Below, one piece after another: positions 15,001-26,593 of a DNA stretch of 64,000 nucleotides. Below the pieces are notes generated by a model, which saw nothing but the letters and a program-made list of their open reading frames with translations, had not been told where the DNA came from and did no database searches. How positions within the stretch are numbered: position 1 is the stretch's first letter; every line of letters begins with the position of its first letter. The DNA comes from Oscarella lobularis (taxonomy: Eukaryota > Porifera > Homoscleromorpha > Homosclerophorida > Oscarellidae), in the NCBI RefSeq assembly GCF_947507565.1, contig NC_089183.1, positions 310,001-374,000 on the forward strand, read 5' to 3'. The position numbers were made by a program, and so were the translations under genes.

Positions 15001-16514
15001 GAGGGCCTAATCTTTGATTCTTAGGGCCTAAATATTAAATTGAGGGCCTAGTCTTTAATTCTAAGGGCCTAAATATTAAATTGAGGACCTAATCTTATAT
15101 TCTTAGGGCCTAAATAAAAAATTGAGGGCCTAATCTTTAATTCTTAGGGCCTAAATATTAAATTGAGGGCCTAATCTTTAATTCTTAGAGCCTAAATATT
15201 AAATTGAGGGCCTAACCTTTAATTCTAAGGACCTAAATATTAAATTGTGAGCCTAATCATTGATTCTTAGGGCCTAAATAAAAAATTGAAGGCCTAATCT
15301 TTAATTCTTAGGGCCTAAATATTAAATTGAGGGCCTAATCTTTGATGCTTAAAGCCTAAATATTAAATAGAGGGCCTAATCTTTAATTCTAAGGGCCAAA
15401 ATATTAAATTGAGGGCCTAATCTTTAATTCTTAGGGCCTAAATATTAAATTGAGGGCCTAATCTTTAATTCTAAGAACCTAAATATTAAATTGAGGGTCT
15501 AATCTTTAATTCTTAGGGCCTAAATATTAAATTGAGGGCCTAATCTTTAATTCTTAGGGCCTAAATATTAAATTGAGGGCCTAATCTTTGATTCTTAGGG
15601 ACTAAATATCAAATTGAGGGCCTAATCTTTAATTCTTTAGGCCTAAATATTAATTTTAGGGCCTAATCTTTGATTCTTAGGGCCTAATTATTAAATTGAG
15701 GGCCTAATGTTTGATTCTTAGAGCCTAAATATAAAATTCAGGGCCTAATCTTTAATTCTTAGGACCTAAATATTAAATTGAGGACCTAATCTTTGATGCT
15801 TAAAGCCTAAATATTAAATCGAGGGCCTAATCTTTAATTCTAAGTTCCTAAATATTAAAATGAGGACCTAATCTTTAATTCTAAGGACCTAAATATTAAA
15901 TTGAGGGTGTAATCTTTAATTCTTAGGGCCTAAATATTAAATTGAGGGCCTAATCTTTAATTCTAAGAACCTAAATATTAAATTGAGGGCCTAATCTTTA
16001 ATTCTTAGGGCCTAAATATTAAATTGAGGGCCTAATCTTTAATTCTAAGGACCTAAATATTAAATTGAGGGTGTAATCTTTAATTCTTAGGGCCTAAATA
16101 TTAAATTGAGGGCCTAATCTTTGATTCTTAGGGCCTAAATATTAAATTGAGAGCCTAATCTTTAATTCTTAGGGCCTAGATATTAAATTGAGGGCCTAAT
16201 CTTTAATTCTAAGGACCTAAATATTAAATTGAGGGTCTAATCTTTAATTCTTAGGGCCTTAATATTAAATTGAGGGCCTAATCTTTAATTCTAAGGGCCT
16301 AAATATTAAATTGAGGGCCTAATCTTTGATTCTTAGGAACTAAATATCAAATTGAGGGCCTAATCTTTAATTCTTAGGGCCTTAATATTAAATTGAGGGC
16401 CTAATCTTTAATTCTTAGGGCCTTAATATTAAATTGAGGGCCTAATCTTTAATTCTTAGGGCCTAAATATTAAATTGAGGGCCTAATCTTTGATTCTTAG
16501 GGCCTAAATATTAA
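1..16514. repeat. 41-bp satellite array, about 402 units
   Basis: The whole segment is a tandem array of an AT-rich 41-bp unit made of two similar halves. A 21-nt half begins CCTAATCTTTGATT and ends CTTAGGG; a 20-nt half begins CCTAAATATTAAATT and ends GAGGG. Units differ by substitutions (for example TTGATT/TTAATT, CTTAGGG/CTAAGGA). The register is kept throughout: a unit boundary falls at every multiple of 41 that I checked, from the first bases to 16,482. Recognisable variant units recur at 631, 2271, 3296, 5633, 8831 and 11947. Their spacings are 40, 25, 57, 78 and 76 units exactly, which shows higher-order duplication of blocks. No coding sequence is visible inside. The left end of the array lies outside the window. 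Confidence 0.97.
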
Positions 16515-19500
16515 TATTTCCTACCTGAGACGAAAGACCCTTTTGTGCTGGACTCAAGCTCTCCTCCTCGTCACTCCCCTTCTTATTTTCCACGGAATAC
16601 TGAAGCGCGGGAGTCAACGCAATCGGTTTGGGCGACCACAAGTAGCTATCAAGTTTCTCAAGCATCGTCTGAGATAATTTCCTAAAAACAATTTCGCTCA
16701 AAACTCTCCAGAAGGAAGGGCCCCCTCCCGACGAACTCTTCGCTTTCTTTAGCAGCGAAACACTGAAAGAGAGTCTTCGTAAACACGTCGAGTCCAGAAT
16801 CGGGCGGAATTTTCAACTGGCTCAGAACTTCGGCTGCGAAACTCGGTCCGCGGTGTCGAACGAGGACCCTGGCTAAAGCCTCCCCGTTCAACTTCAAGTC
16901 GCGCTTGTCAAACGCAATTGAGAGCAGGTGAACCCATTCCGCACCACTGGCGGGTAAATTTCCTACGTTATATGTCCCATTAGAATGTGTACCCCCAGTA
17001 GAAAGAACGTGCGCCTTGGTTAGATACAAAGGCGCGCGTGCTTTGCGCTACTTGCCCCATGGCTGAGGGTTCTCTATGAGGCCAATATCCCCTAAGCGTG
17101 CGAGTGTATCGATCGCTTTCTCGCGTTGATTGTGTACGCAGAGCAGATCAACGTAGCCAAGCCAATAGCTGAATTAATTAAAAAAACACAATTTTAATCC
17201 GTAATATGACGAAATGATTAGAGCTCTTTACCCGTAGCTTTCACAAAGATCGAGTGTGCGCCTTTGCCCTCGAATCGACGATTCCTTGATAATCATTTCT
17301 ATTTCCTTTCCTCGTTTCCATGCAACGGCATGGCTGCCAGATCTGCAGTAAAACTAAAGCCTAGATAGAACAAACGCGCGATTTCTTACCTTGCCGTTCC
17401 ATTGGAACACACGAGAAAACTTTTATCCGGACAATCGAGCAGAGCGGCTTCAAGCCAAACGAAACTCAAAACGTCGTCGCGAAGCAACGATCGCACTGCT
17501 CCCGGTCTAAGAGAGAGAAAGAGGCTCAATGAGAAAAACGTAGTGCAATGTCAAAATTTCTACTTTTCAGCTAATAAATCGATGTATTCTAGAAAGGATT
17601 CGACCCCCTGGGTGTTGACAGCTTGAGACGGTCGTCGATTTTCGGCCAAAAGTTGGCACAAGAACGCTACTTCAATTGGAAAAATACTCGGATAAAGCTC
17701 AGAGCAAACTGAAACGGCTCTGAAGCAATCTAGCTCATATAACCTAAAGAAGAGTTTGCCTCCTCAAAGAGAAGTAAGTCTTTATCAACAGACTAACCTG
17801 CATAGGAGAGGGAGAACGTTCACGCTACTTGTCGAATGCAGAATGCGTCTAGTCAGCTCGTCAGCACTCTCACCACTCAATCCAATAGCATCTAAATTCA
17901 AACCAGTCATTATTAAAATTTAAAATCCAAGTCAATAATTTTTGAAAAGGATTAATGGCATTTTTTCTACTCTTTACCTTGCGTCAAAGCCGACCAGCAG
18001 TCTTCGCTATAAGACTTCGTATTCACGAGCGTCTCTCTCACACGCCACGTGTCTATGACTTGATGGTAGCGTCTCAAGAACGTCGTCGCCTTGGGAGCCG
18101 TTTCGACGTAACGCGTGGTTAATTCGACGAAGCCGTGACGCGATTCCGAGTCGAAATCGGCGAGGATTTCCGTCCACGACGTCGTCGCGGCGCCCTTGGT
18201 GGAAAATTCGTTGAGACGATTCTTCCACGATTCCAAAGCGGTCGGATTGATTTCTTGGGCGCTAAATGTTACAAGTACGGTGGCTTATGGAAGGAACAGC
18301 GTAGAGGAAAGACTTACAGTGAATCTTTGATGAAGTCTAGTAATTGGGAAACTGGAGACGCGTCTAAAGATTAGAAAGAACCAAAGGGTCAATAAAAAGT
18401 GGCTAGAATTCAAATGGAAAAAAGACGTAGAGCTGGGGGCCCTCTACAAATCGATAGGAGTGCGAGGAAATCGTAGCTAAAGGGTCTAAATGTAGTGTCT
18501 ATAGGGACTGAGCTCGGATTGCTTTGATTCTATTACCTTTTACTACAGGCGCGGCTTCGACGTTTGATTCGACCGGCTCTTCCATCTCGTTCAAAATTCC
18601 CGAATCTCTAAAGCGAGGCTTCAGCATCAAACTCATTTCCGGATCGACGTCAGCCAGCGACAAAGACGCAGCTCCCGCCGCCGCATCTCCGTTCGCCGTC
18701 TCCGCATCGCCGCCGCCGCCGCCTCCTTCAACAGCGGGCGCAGCCGCGAGAGAAATATGAGGAAAAGACTGCGGTGACAGGGAGCTGTTTGGCGACAAAG
18801 GCGGCGACTGGGCTCGAGAGCTGGCTTGCGATTGGTCGTCATCGACGGCGTGCAAATCAACGATAGAAAAACCGTCGACGACTTCCTCCTTGGATCGACG
18901 CCGTGGCACTCCTAAAATCTCGACTAGATAAAGGACGATTAGGAAATGGATAGACTACCAAACGAACCTTCCTTCTTTTTCTTCCTACGCTTTCTAGAAA
19001 CTCCGTATTAATTAAGCTCTATACCCTATCTGAGAACCAGAACTAAGATCAATTCATTATTGATCTTAGAACTGATTCTCAATCAATTTATGTACGTCTT
19101 TACTTACTTTCTTACAGCTGGCAACGAAAGAGCGACACTGTCCCCATCATTGAGCTCCAGCAACCCTTCGTCCCGGCTCCGCTGAACCAACGATACAACT
19201 CGCTTCAAAGCAGGCTGGACTCGTCGATCTTCCTCCCTTTCCTCCTCCTCCAAACCGATAACTTCCGGGAAGGGCACGTCGAGAGGAGACGGCGACGGCT
19301 CCGTCCCCACGGCGACGGCGACGGCGACGGACTCCTCCACCATGGGAAAAAGCTCCGTTTCACCGTCCGGCGTTTCAGACAATGAACTCCTCTCTTCCGC
19401 AACTCGACCGGGCGAACTCTCCGCCGCGTCCGGAGCCCGCATTTCCCCGTCTACCTGATCGTCGCCGGCGTCGCCTTCCTCGCACACGGATCCAAGCTCT

Positions 19501-21972
19501 TCGTCGGAGCCGTCGCGAGGACTCGACGAGAGACTCGCGCTTTCTGAAGGATTCAGAAAACTCAAGCCAGCCGGAACGGATAGATGACGATGCAGGGGTA
19601 ACGATTGAGTAACAGACGGCGCTTCGTTAACGACAATAATTCCAGTGGAATGATAGCGTTGAAGGGTCAGAGAAGACGTCTATAAAATTAGAATTAACAG
19701 AGACGAAGTCAAAAGAGGGCTAGATGCATTCCTAGTACTTGGTCCTATTAATTCTTAGAGCCTAAATATTAAATTGAGGGCTAATCTTTGACTCTTAGGG
19801 CCTAAATATTAAATTGAGGGCCTTATCTTTAATTCTTAGAGCCTAAATATTAAATTGAGGGCCTAATTTTTGATTCTTAGAGCCTAAATATTAAATTGAG
19901 GGCCTTATCTTTAACTAACGTACCTCAGTGCTGACAGGACCGTCTTCCACGGAGCCAATTAGATTGCGTATTTTCTCGGTGAGAAACTAGAGAGTCAAAG
20001 CGTTTTTTCGTGAGTCTGACTTGGTTTCGCGCGGGTTTCACCTCGTCGTCTGCCTCCTCTAAGTATGAAACGAGTTCTGATAGCATTTCAACTGAGAAAA
20101 GGATTCGAGCGGACGATGGAATTACTGAGTCCTCATATGTCAATAGTAGCTACAATAACTCCGCGTAATAGACGTTAATTCATTAGAATTTTGGTACTTA
20201 CTCTGGCGCATTGGCTATGATTCCTACCGGCGTACAAGTGTCTAGCTGCCTCGACAGGTTTCATTATAACAAGGTGAGAAATAGTCAATGACGACTGATG
20301 GAGAACGAATAGGTGATCACCGTAGAGGCAAACACCGCTTATATCTAAAGTAAAAAAGAGCTCAAGGTTTATACAAGCCAAAAGAAATCCCCAAAAGAAA
20401 AAAATTAAAAAAATCATTGAGAAAAAATAGCACTGGGGTTTCTAAACAAAACGCTACGGGTGTGAAATCAAATAGAATCAAAACTCTATTCACAGATATA
20501 AGACGTAGGGCAAGTGATCTACCTTCTAGTTGATTTGTCCACGCTAGAAGACGGTCCGTCCCACTCATGACGTCAAAAATGTAGAGACCATCCGACAACC
20601 AAGAGAGCAGATACTTCTTGCTACAAAATAAAAACAGGAACAGTGCATGTATACATAGGTAACAATGGTCGAAAAATTATTTACTTTACTAAGACGAGTT
20701 CCCCAAAGGCGAGTGCCTGTGGTGGCCAGACCTTTTCATCTGACGCTTCATCCAAGTCAGCATACCTAAGTCCACATATAACATTTTTCCCTCCCCCCCA
20801 TATAAGAAGAACTTCCTAACCCGTATCCCCATATAGTAGACGGTCTGACTGCAAGCAAGTTCTTCAACTGGTGAGTCGCCATGACTTTCCCGTCAAAATC
20901 AGCCTTAAAAATAATAATAAATAAATAAATAACCTTCTTAAGACGTGACGTGACGTACCTCCCAGATTCTTGAACCAGGTCGGGCCGAGTAGATGATGCG
21001 AGCGGAAATTGCCACGCAAGCGCCATAAATTCCGTCACGTGGTTTCGTGCCAACAGGCAGAGCAGAAGTCCTAAAAAATAAATAAATAAATTATTAATCT
21101 TTGTCCATATACTACCTTGGCGATTGTGGATCAAGAATCCAGCATTGGGATACAGTTGACACTAATAACTTCCCAGCGAAAAAGTCCAGTTGAACAACTG
21201 GAGTGTCAGCCCGGAAAATCAGATCTGATTCTTTCATATTAATACCAGATTTAATCTATATAAATATATTCCTAAAATAAAATTTAACTGTTTCCCCCCC
21301 AAGCACTCAACGTGCCTTGGACGTAGCTACAGACATCATGCGCACGTGACCGCGTTCATCTCCAGAGAATAAACGAGAGCCAAATCCGTCCCAGCAGATG
21401 TAGTTCAGCTTGGCATCTCCCCCGACAACTTTGACTCTCTACAAATAATTGATACATATTTAATAAATAAATTAATAAATTTACTCTTGGCTTCGCTTTT
21501 CCCTCGACATTGTGATCCCAAACTACAATTGTTTTTTGACTACAAAAAAAGATACGAAATATTTCTTTCAACGTTTTTCTATTATTACCAGGCCAAGGCT
21601 AGCAATCTTCCGCCCGGAGAAAATCTCAAATGAGTCACGTGACCTTCCTAATAAGGTAAATTGAAAATAGGCAATTTCTTCCCCGCGAAGAGGCCTGCCT
21701 TGTTTGCTAGAAGTCGCAGCAGCCGTAGCGTTTGCCGATCAAAGCAATAGACGGCGCCTGTGTTGGCGCCGGCGGCTAAATGACGCGAAGACGCCGCTAG
21801 AGCCGTGTACTACGAAAAAGACACGCCCATTTGGGGTGACATCGTTCCCGACGCGTTTCAATAGAATGAATCGACGGGAGAGTCTTACTTTGACTCTTAC
21901 GGTGCCTTTAATCGGCTCAAAGAGCTCGATTAGGGGCCCAACGTTGTAGAGGACGGCGTCCATCTGTTCCAA
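16504..21972 (-). CDS. HPS5: HPS5, BLOC-2 complex subunit
   Basis: Multi-exon gene for the Hermansky-Pudlak syndrome 5 protein, a subunit of BLOC-2, which directs cargo to lysosome-related organelles. The N-terminal WD40 region is read from short exons between 21.97 and 20.2 kb. Matches to the vertebrate protein include ARPGSRIWE (about 20.95 kb) followed by [12 protein letters not shown] (about 20.86 kb), and a [14 protein letters not shown] stretch near 21.17 kb. Acidic, Ser-rich linker exons lie at 18.5-18.9 and 19.1-19.56 kb. The C-terminal helical region (16.69-17.1 kb) ends with [13 protein letters not shown], the hallmark last motif of HPS5. A 35-residue tail follows and the TAG stop falls inside the satellite array. 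One 51-bp intron (21,648-21,698) uses a GC donor. The start is the first ATG upstream of the WD40 region. Exact exon borders in the linker are uncertain. Confidence 0.88.
19744..19915. repeat. Intronic island of the 41-bp satellite
   Basis: About 4.2 units of the same satellite that forms the left array lie in an HPS5 intron, between the exon ending near 19.1-19.57 kb and the exon at 19.92-20.14 kb. The island has units with CTTAGAG and CCTTATC variants and a 1-bp deletion (GAGGGCTAATC), so unlike the main array its register is not perfect. It shows that the repeat can seed short copies away from the array. Confidence 0.93.
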
Positions 21973-22148
21973 TCGCTGGCGCGCGCGTTAGACGAGTTGT
22001 ATTCTTCGTGGCGCTTCCTTGAATGCGAGATTTTCTTCAACAGATTTCTTGCTTACTCTCACGAAACAACTTTTTGACTGTGAGAATTTTCGAAGGTCCT
22101 GCAAATTTTGAGAACTGACTTAGTAAGGTAGGGCCTATCACCTCCCGG
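21973..22148. promoter_or_regulatory. Divergent promoter region, HPS5/SDHAF2
   Basis: The start codons of HPS5 (minus) and SDHAF2 (plus) are 176 bp apart, head to head. The segment has no open frame of note, so both promoters and 5' leaders must lie here or overlap the genes. No clear TATA box is seen. The role as a shared promoter is inferred from spacing. Confidence 0.5.
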
Positions 22149-22694
22149 ATGTGGAAAAGACTTTGGCGTTTCGTACCGAAAACGAGCGGTCCGAGATCGC
22201 TCGTTCGTGCAAAAGAAGTACGGCGTAATGATTCTACTTTAAACGGGGTTGAAAAGGAGCCTATCTTACCGACGTACGTCGCTCGCTCGCGTGAGAACTT
22301 AGCAGAGCGAAAAGCTCGTCTCTTGTATCAAAGCAGGTATGTCTACAAGCAGTGGCACGCTTTAAAGCGAAAGAAAAATGAATTTTTGTCAGGAAAAGAG
22401 GAATGCTCGAGAATGGGCTTCTTCTAAGGTAACTGAAATTTGGTCGAAAATTAATTAATAGATAAATTTAGCACATTTTTTGCCAAATTTTCCGAATCGC
22501 TCACGGAAGACGAATTATTGCTTTACGACATGCTAATCAACGAGCCGGCCAACGATTGGGAGATCTACGCGTGGGCGGTGGGATCAAAGCCCGTTCCCCC
22601 GCGCTATGACAACGTCGTAATGCGCATGCTACAGAATCACGCGCGAAACGAGAAGAGAGAAGAGAGAATTCGCCAACCGGAACTAAATTTGTAG
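22149..22694 (+). CDS. SDHAF2: Succinate dehydrogenase assembly factor 2
   Basis: Three exons (22149-22336, 22393-22428, 22472-22694) with 56-bp and 43-bp GT-AG introns. The product is a mitochondrial matrix factor that promotes covalent FAD attachment to the SDHA flavoprotein of complex II. The joined frame carries the family core: RARLLYQSRKRGMLENGLLL, then LTEDELLLYDMLINEPANDW and EIYAWAVGSKP, as in the human protein. The first 40 residues are rich in Arg, Lys and Ser and lack acidic residues early on, which suits a mitochondrial presequence. The predicted length of about 150 residues is normal for the family. The RKRGMLEN loop, which is required for flavinylation, is split across the first intron. 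The stop is only 88 bp before the next plus-strand ORF. Confidence 0.95.
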
Positions 22695-22782
22695 TTACGA
22701 AAGAGTATAGTAATAAAAATGCCGACTTGCGAGGTTTTCGCGATCGATTTTCCAATAAGTAGTAAACATTGTCACGTGCTCC

Positions 22783-25031
22783 GTGACGCACACATTCGGG
22801 ACCGTGCTACTAGTAAAGCAGGAAAAACTGCCCGTACACGACGTGGCAACGCTGTTTTCTGGCAACATGGAAACGACAGAAATCAAGGTGGAAGACATCG
22901 ACGTGACGGGCCCGAAGCTCGGTCAAGGATCGTACGGTCACGTCTCCGTCGGCACGTGGAAAGGAGCGAGAGTCGCCGTCAAATCCCTTCACGAAGTCTT
23001 CCTGCAGTTATATCGCGACGATCCGCAGCGCGACGCAATTCTAGCCGAGTTCCATCGCGAAATGACGCTACTCGTCACTCTCCGGCATCCGAACGTGCTC
23101 CAATTCCTCGGCTACGTGCGCGACGACGATCGCCCGCTGATGATAACCGAACTCCTCCACGAAAGCCTAGAAAATCGACTCGAACGGGAACCCCGCATGT
23201 CAGAGGCGTGCACGCATCACGTGCTCCGATCGGTAGCGTGCGGGCTGCGCTATCTCCACGAACGCGCCGAACCGATCGTCCATCGCGATTTGGCGAGTAA
23301 AAACGTTCTTTTATCGCGCGACGGTTATCAAGTGAAAATCGCCGACTACGGCCTAGCCAAGGCCATCGAAACTCAGAAACGAACGGCGAAGAAATACATG
23401 TATACTGCGACATTCAACCAGGGAACTGAATTGTACGCAGCTCCCGAAGTGTTTGGAAAAGCCGCTTCGCAACCACCTCGCGATATGTTTGCCTATGGGG
23501 TTTTAGCTCTCGAAACAATACTGGGTTTCATTACGATGCCACTACCAAGAAATGATGAGGAGAATCTCGTGATTGTACCGGAAGTGGAGAGGCGACGGGA
23601 GGACTTGAATCAAGTGCCGGAGAGTCATCCCCTTTTGAAAATTATTCAGAGGTGTTTGAGTCAAAAGGCGGAGAAACGACCTACAGCTTCTGACGTTGTA
23701 AAGGAATTTCCTCCCTATGACGAAAACGACATTTTTCCTACTGAAGTGCCCAGGAAAAACGGATCTTCGAGTTCTAAGGACGGAGATGACGGCGGCGGCG
23801 AGTCGTCGACGAATAGATATGAGACGCTGCTTGAATCCGTGACGACGCGACATCACGCTCTCGAAAGAGCGGAATCAGTCAACGAAGATCTGAAAGAGAA
23901 ATTGGTCTCCTTTCAATGCAATTCCCTCCTGAAGGAACATTCCCTGAAAACCCAATTAGCTAAAGTAAGAGAGAATTTTTCAAAATGCCACGCGAAACAA
24001 CAGAGAGCCCAAAATGGAATACAATCTACGCGTAGTTTTGATCTAATCAAACTCTAGATAGGAACTTTAGAGGCGATTGCTTAGCCCAACTAGAAGTCTT
24101 CTACTGTAAAGATATTTAACCTTATACTCCATATTCCCTCCCCCTTTCCTAGGCACGCAGTAAGCCTTTTCCTCGCTCCTGGCACGACATGCCCAACTTA
24201 CCCTTCACCCACAAGCATCCCCTCCTAGCAACGATAGGCGACGTGATGCTCGCCTGTCATTGCCTCTCGCCGACCCTCTACCTCATGAACGCGACGACGT
24301 GCCGCCTCACGACGAAGCTCGCTCACCCGCACGCCAACGAAATCGACAGCATGACGACGTACAAACACCACTGCTACGCCCTCACAATCTACATCAAGGA
24401 CAACAACACGGAGACGAAACTCGAAGAATTCGACGTCGATACGAGAACGTGGACCATTCTCGCTTCGATGCCGTGGAAGGCGGCGCTCCGCTACACGTCG
24501 CTCGTGGCAACGAGCGACGCCGTCTACGTCGTCGGCGGATTGAACAAAGCCTCGATTTCCGTCAATTATTTCGTCGAAGTCGATTTGGCGACGGGGAAGA
24601 CGACGGAGCTGACGCCGATGCCGTCGTATCGATCGGCGTGCTCGTGCGCTTTCGTCGACGGACGGCTCTACGTCGCCGGCGGTTTCACTCGCAACGCCGA
24701 TCACTCCGCGTCGATGTGCGACCGATTCGAAGTGTATCGCGTGAAGAATAAGAGCTGGAAGAAATTGCCGTCGACGCACTTCGGCGTCTCCATTGTCGCC
24801 TTGCGAGGCGAGACGGTCTTATCCGTCGGCGGCGTCGTGCCGTATTCGCGTGACGTGAAGATGTTCGATCGCGAGTCGAAGGAGTGGACGGAGTTGCCGC
24901 CGATGATTTGGGAGCGGTGCATGCCCGGCGTGTGCGCCGTCGGCGCGTGTGGGATTATAGTGGGCGGCGGGGCGACGGGAAATGGGGAACCGTTGAAAAG
25001 TGTGGAGGAAATGTTGCTAATGAAGGTCTAA
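22783..25031 (+). CDS. Protein kinase / coiled-coil / Kelch fusion protein
   Basis: Two exons joined in phase 0: a donor after QLAK (23,965, GTAAGA) and an acceptor CCTTTCCTAG at 24,152. Exon 1 encodes a kinase domain of the tyrosine-kinase-like type: glycine loop GQGSYGHVSVG, VAVKSL lysine, catalytic HRDLASKN, DYG in place of DFG, and an APE motif. An acidic, Ser-rich linker and a short coiled coil follow. Exon 2 encodes Kelch repeats (VYVVGGL, LYVAGGF and GIIVGGG strands, each with a following Trp-containing loop). All key catalytic residues are present, so the kinase looks active. Exon 1 also reads to a stop at 24,057, which would give a kinase-only form if the intron is kept. Translation may start at 22,783 or at the ATG at 22,867; the relic at 31.94 kb is conserved around the second. 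An AATAAA lies at 25,124. Specificity is unknown. Confidence 0.8.
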
Positions 25032-25232
25032 GTTTGTACGACTGGGGGCTGACAGTTTTAGAAAAATGTTTTGTTGTTATGTCTTGTTGTAGTTTGACGT
25101 ACAGTTGTGCATCTGATAATAATAATAAAAACGACGCGTTGACAGCGCTGCTGTGGACCGCGTGGCATAAAAGGCGATTTTCTATCACTACGTTCAGTTG
25201 ACATATTCGCCCAGTAAGAATTCAATGCGTGG

Positions 25233-25694
25233 TCATTGGGGGTAATTGGAGGAGACTGTAGACATTCCAACGGCTTCTTCGTAAGACGGCGGTGGCGGTT
25301 CAGCCATCGAAGGAGGGAGATCTGGTTGAGGAGGTTCCGCTGGCGGCGCCGACGGAGTGACTTGTGTCGGTGATCGAGGAGTTTGCGTCTGTCGCCGACT
25401 TTGCGAGGCCCTCGCCCGTTGTCGTTGTGTCCGACGATGATGACCGAAACAGAACATAACAATAAAGAAGGCGAAGAAGCCGCCAACATAGGCTCCCCAT
25501 GGATTGTCGCCCCCGCATCTCGTCTTCTGGTGGTGGAGTCGACGGAACGTCAGGAGGCCAAATTGTGGGTGGCATAAATCCGCGACAGCCTAACGGGCAT
25601 TGTCGCATTTCGTCGCAGTACGGGGAGAGGATAGGCGATTTTGTCTCGTCGTCGTACGAACACCACTCGCATCCGACGATCCCGGAACAAGAAA
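25233..25694 (-). pseudogene. Terminal exon A of VWA-Cache copy 1, frameshifted
   Basis: Homologous to the intact exon at 32,381-32,840: a cysteine motif (CSGIVGCEWCSYD...SPYCD...CPLG), a Pro-rich stalk, a transmembrane helix and a cytoplasmic tail with PPPPSYEEAVG, a PPxY motif. Relative to copy 2 it has two single-base insertions, one just after the acceptor (AAG then TTTCTTG) and one in the stalk (GACGAGATG against GACGATCG). The exon is therefore 462 rather than 460 nt and does not read through from a phase-2 donor. It is either decaying or, less likely, carries two assembly errors. No in-frame start codon precedes the cysteine motif. Confidence 0.75.
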
Positions 25695-25815
25695 CTTGAA
25701 GAGATAGAATAAGTGAAAGAACCTGCCCTCCTCCTAATCTAATACCAGCGCAGCGGGGTAACTAATACGAAATGCTCTATCCTTCGGCTATAATAAAAGA
25801 AAGGAAAGAGAGAAG

Positions 25816-25832
25816 TACAGCAATTCGCACTT
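25816..25832 (-). promoter_or_regulatory. Candidate RNA selector before terminal exon A1
   Basis: The transcript strand reads AAGTGCGAATTGCTGTA, 122 nt upstream of the exon A1 acceptor. It can pair with the docking sequence at 27,157-27,173 before exon C1 in 16 of 17 positions, counting two G-U pairs. The pairing role is inferred. Confidence 0.55.
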
Positions 25833-25930
25833 TGAGTATTCATAGGATAAAGTTTTACGATACCAAGACAAAACGCAATAGAATGAGTGCAACTGCTTTA
25901 CTATAAATACGTGTTCAAAGCGATGTTCCT

Positions 25931-26459
25931 TCAATATTGAGGATATGGAGCGGACGTCGGGTACGGATTGGTGGGAGGAGGATATCCCGGCTCGGACGGC
26001 AGTAGATTTCCACCAGGAGACAGATCCACTGCCTCGTTATACGCTGGAGGCGGCGGGGCCGAAGGATGACTTGGAGGAGGAGGTTGACTTGAAGAAGGAT
26101 ACGGATCTTTCGTTTTCGACATTTGGACTGAAGTCGATGGCTGGGGTTGCGAGTGCGACGTGGTCGTCCTTACAGTCGTATGATTACTTTTGTGGCGGCA
26201 GCAGGCGGCGAGGACAACGACGATAACGACGGCGACGGTTACTGTGACGCCAACGACAATACCAATAACAGGTGACGATTCTCCTTCATCTGACGGTTTG
26301 TCGGTGGAATGATCCAGTGGCGGCTGAGCGGATGGGAAAGCAAGTCCACGACTGCCGAGAGGACACCGATGGCTGTCGTCGCAATAGGGCGACGAAATGG
26401 TCGAGCGAGACGTGTAATCGTACGAGCACCATTCGCAACCGACGACGCCAAAACAATCG
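25931..26459 (-). CDS. Terminal exon B of VWA-Cache copy 1 (TM + PPxY tail)
   Basis: An intact 529-nt exon, phase-2 start (1 nt then 176 codons with the TGA stop). It encodes DCFGVVGCEWCSYD, SPYCDDSHRCPLG, a short Pro-rich stalk, a Val/Ile-rich transmembrane helix ending AACCRHK, and a Ser/Thr-rich then Pro/Tyr-rich cytoplasmic tail with PPPPAYNEAVD (PPxY) and a final PYPQY. An in-frame TGA overlaps the acceptor (AATGAAG), and the only nearby ATG is out of frame, so the exon cannot start its own protein. It fits as an alternative last exon of the VWA-Cache gene upstream: donors at 27,449 and 27,273 are both phase 2 (AG plus one base makes Ser). PPxY motifs are known ligands of WW domains such as those of NEDD4-family ubiquitin ligases. 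Confidence 0.75.
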
Positions 26460-26593
26460 CTTCATTAAAATAAGAATATTAGAACGACGAGACAGACAGA
26501 CAGGTCGAGGAGGTACGAATGATATACAGACTACGGACCCTCTACAGCAGCGACCTGTCGAGCGTCTGAATGCTTCGACAGAAACTGCTGTAT

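Noticed and set aside
1..16514. CRISPR-like array of direct repeats
   Set aside because: Units are contiguous with no unique spacers, and the genome is eukaryotic; it is a satellite.
17402..17626. Plus-strand ORF in the HPS5 region
   Set aside because: Low-complexity Ser/Arg content, no recognisable motif, and overlap with HPS5 introns and exons.
23075..23413. Long antisense frames within the kinase gene
   Set aside because: They are Arg-rich shadows of a GC-rich coding exon, with no motif or splice support.
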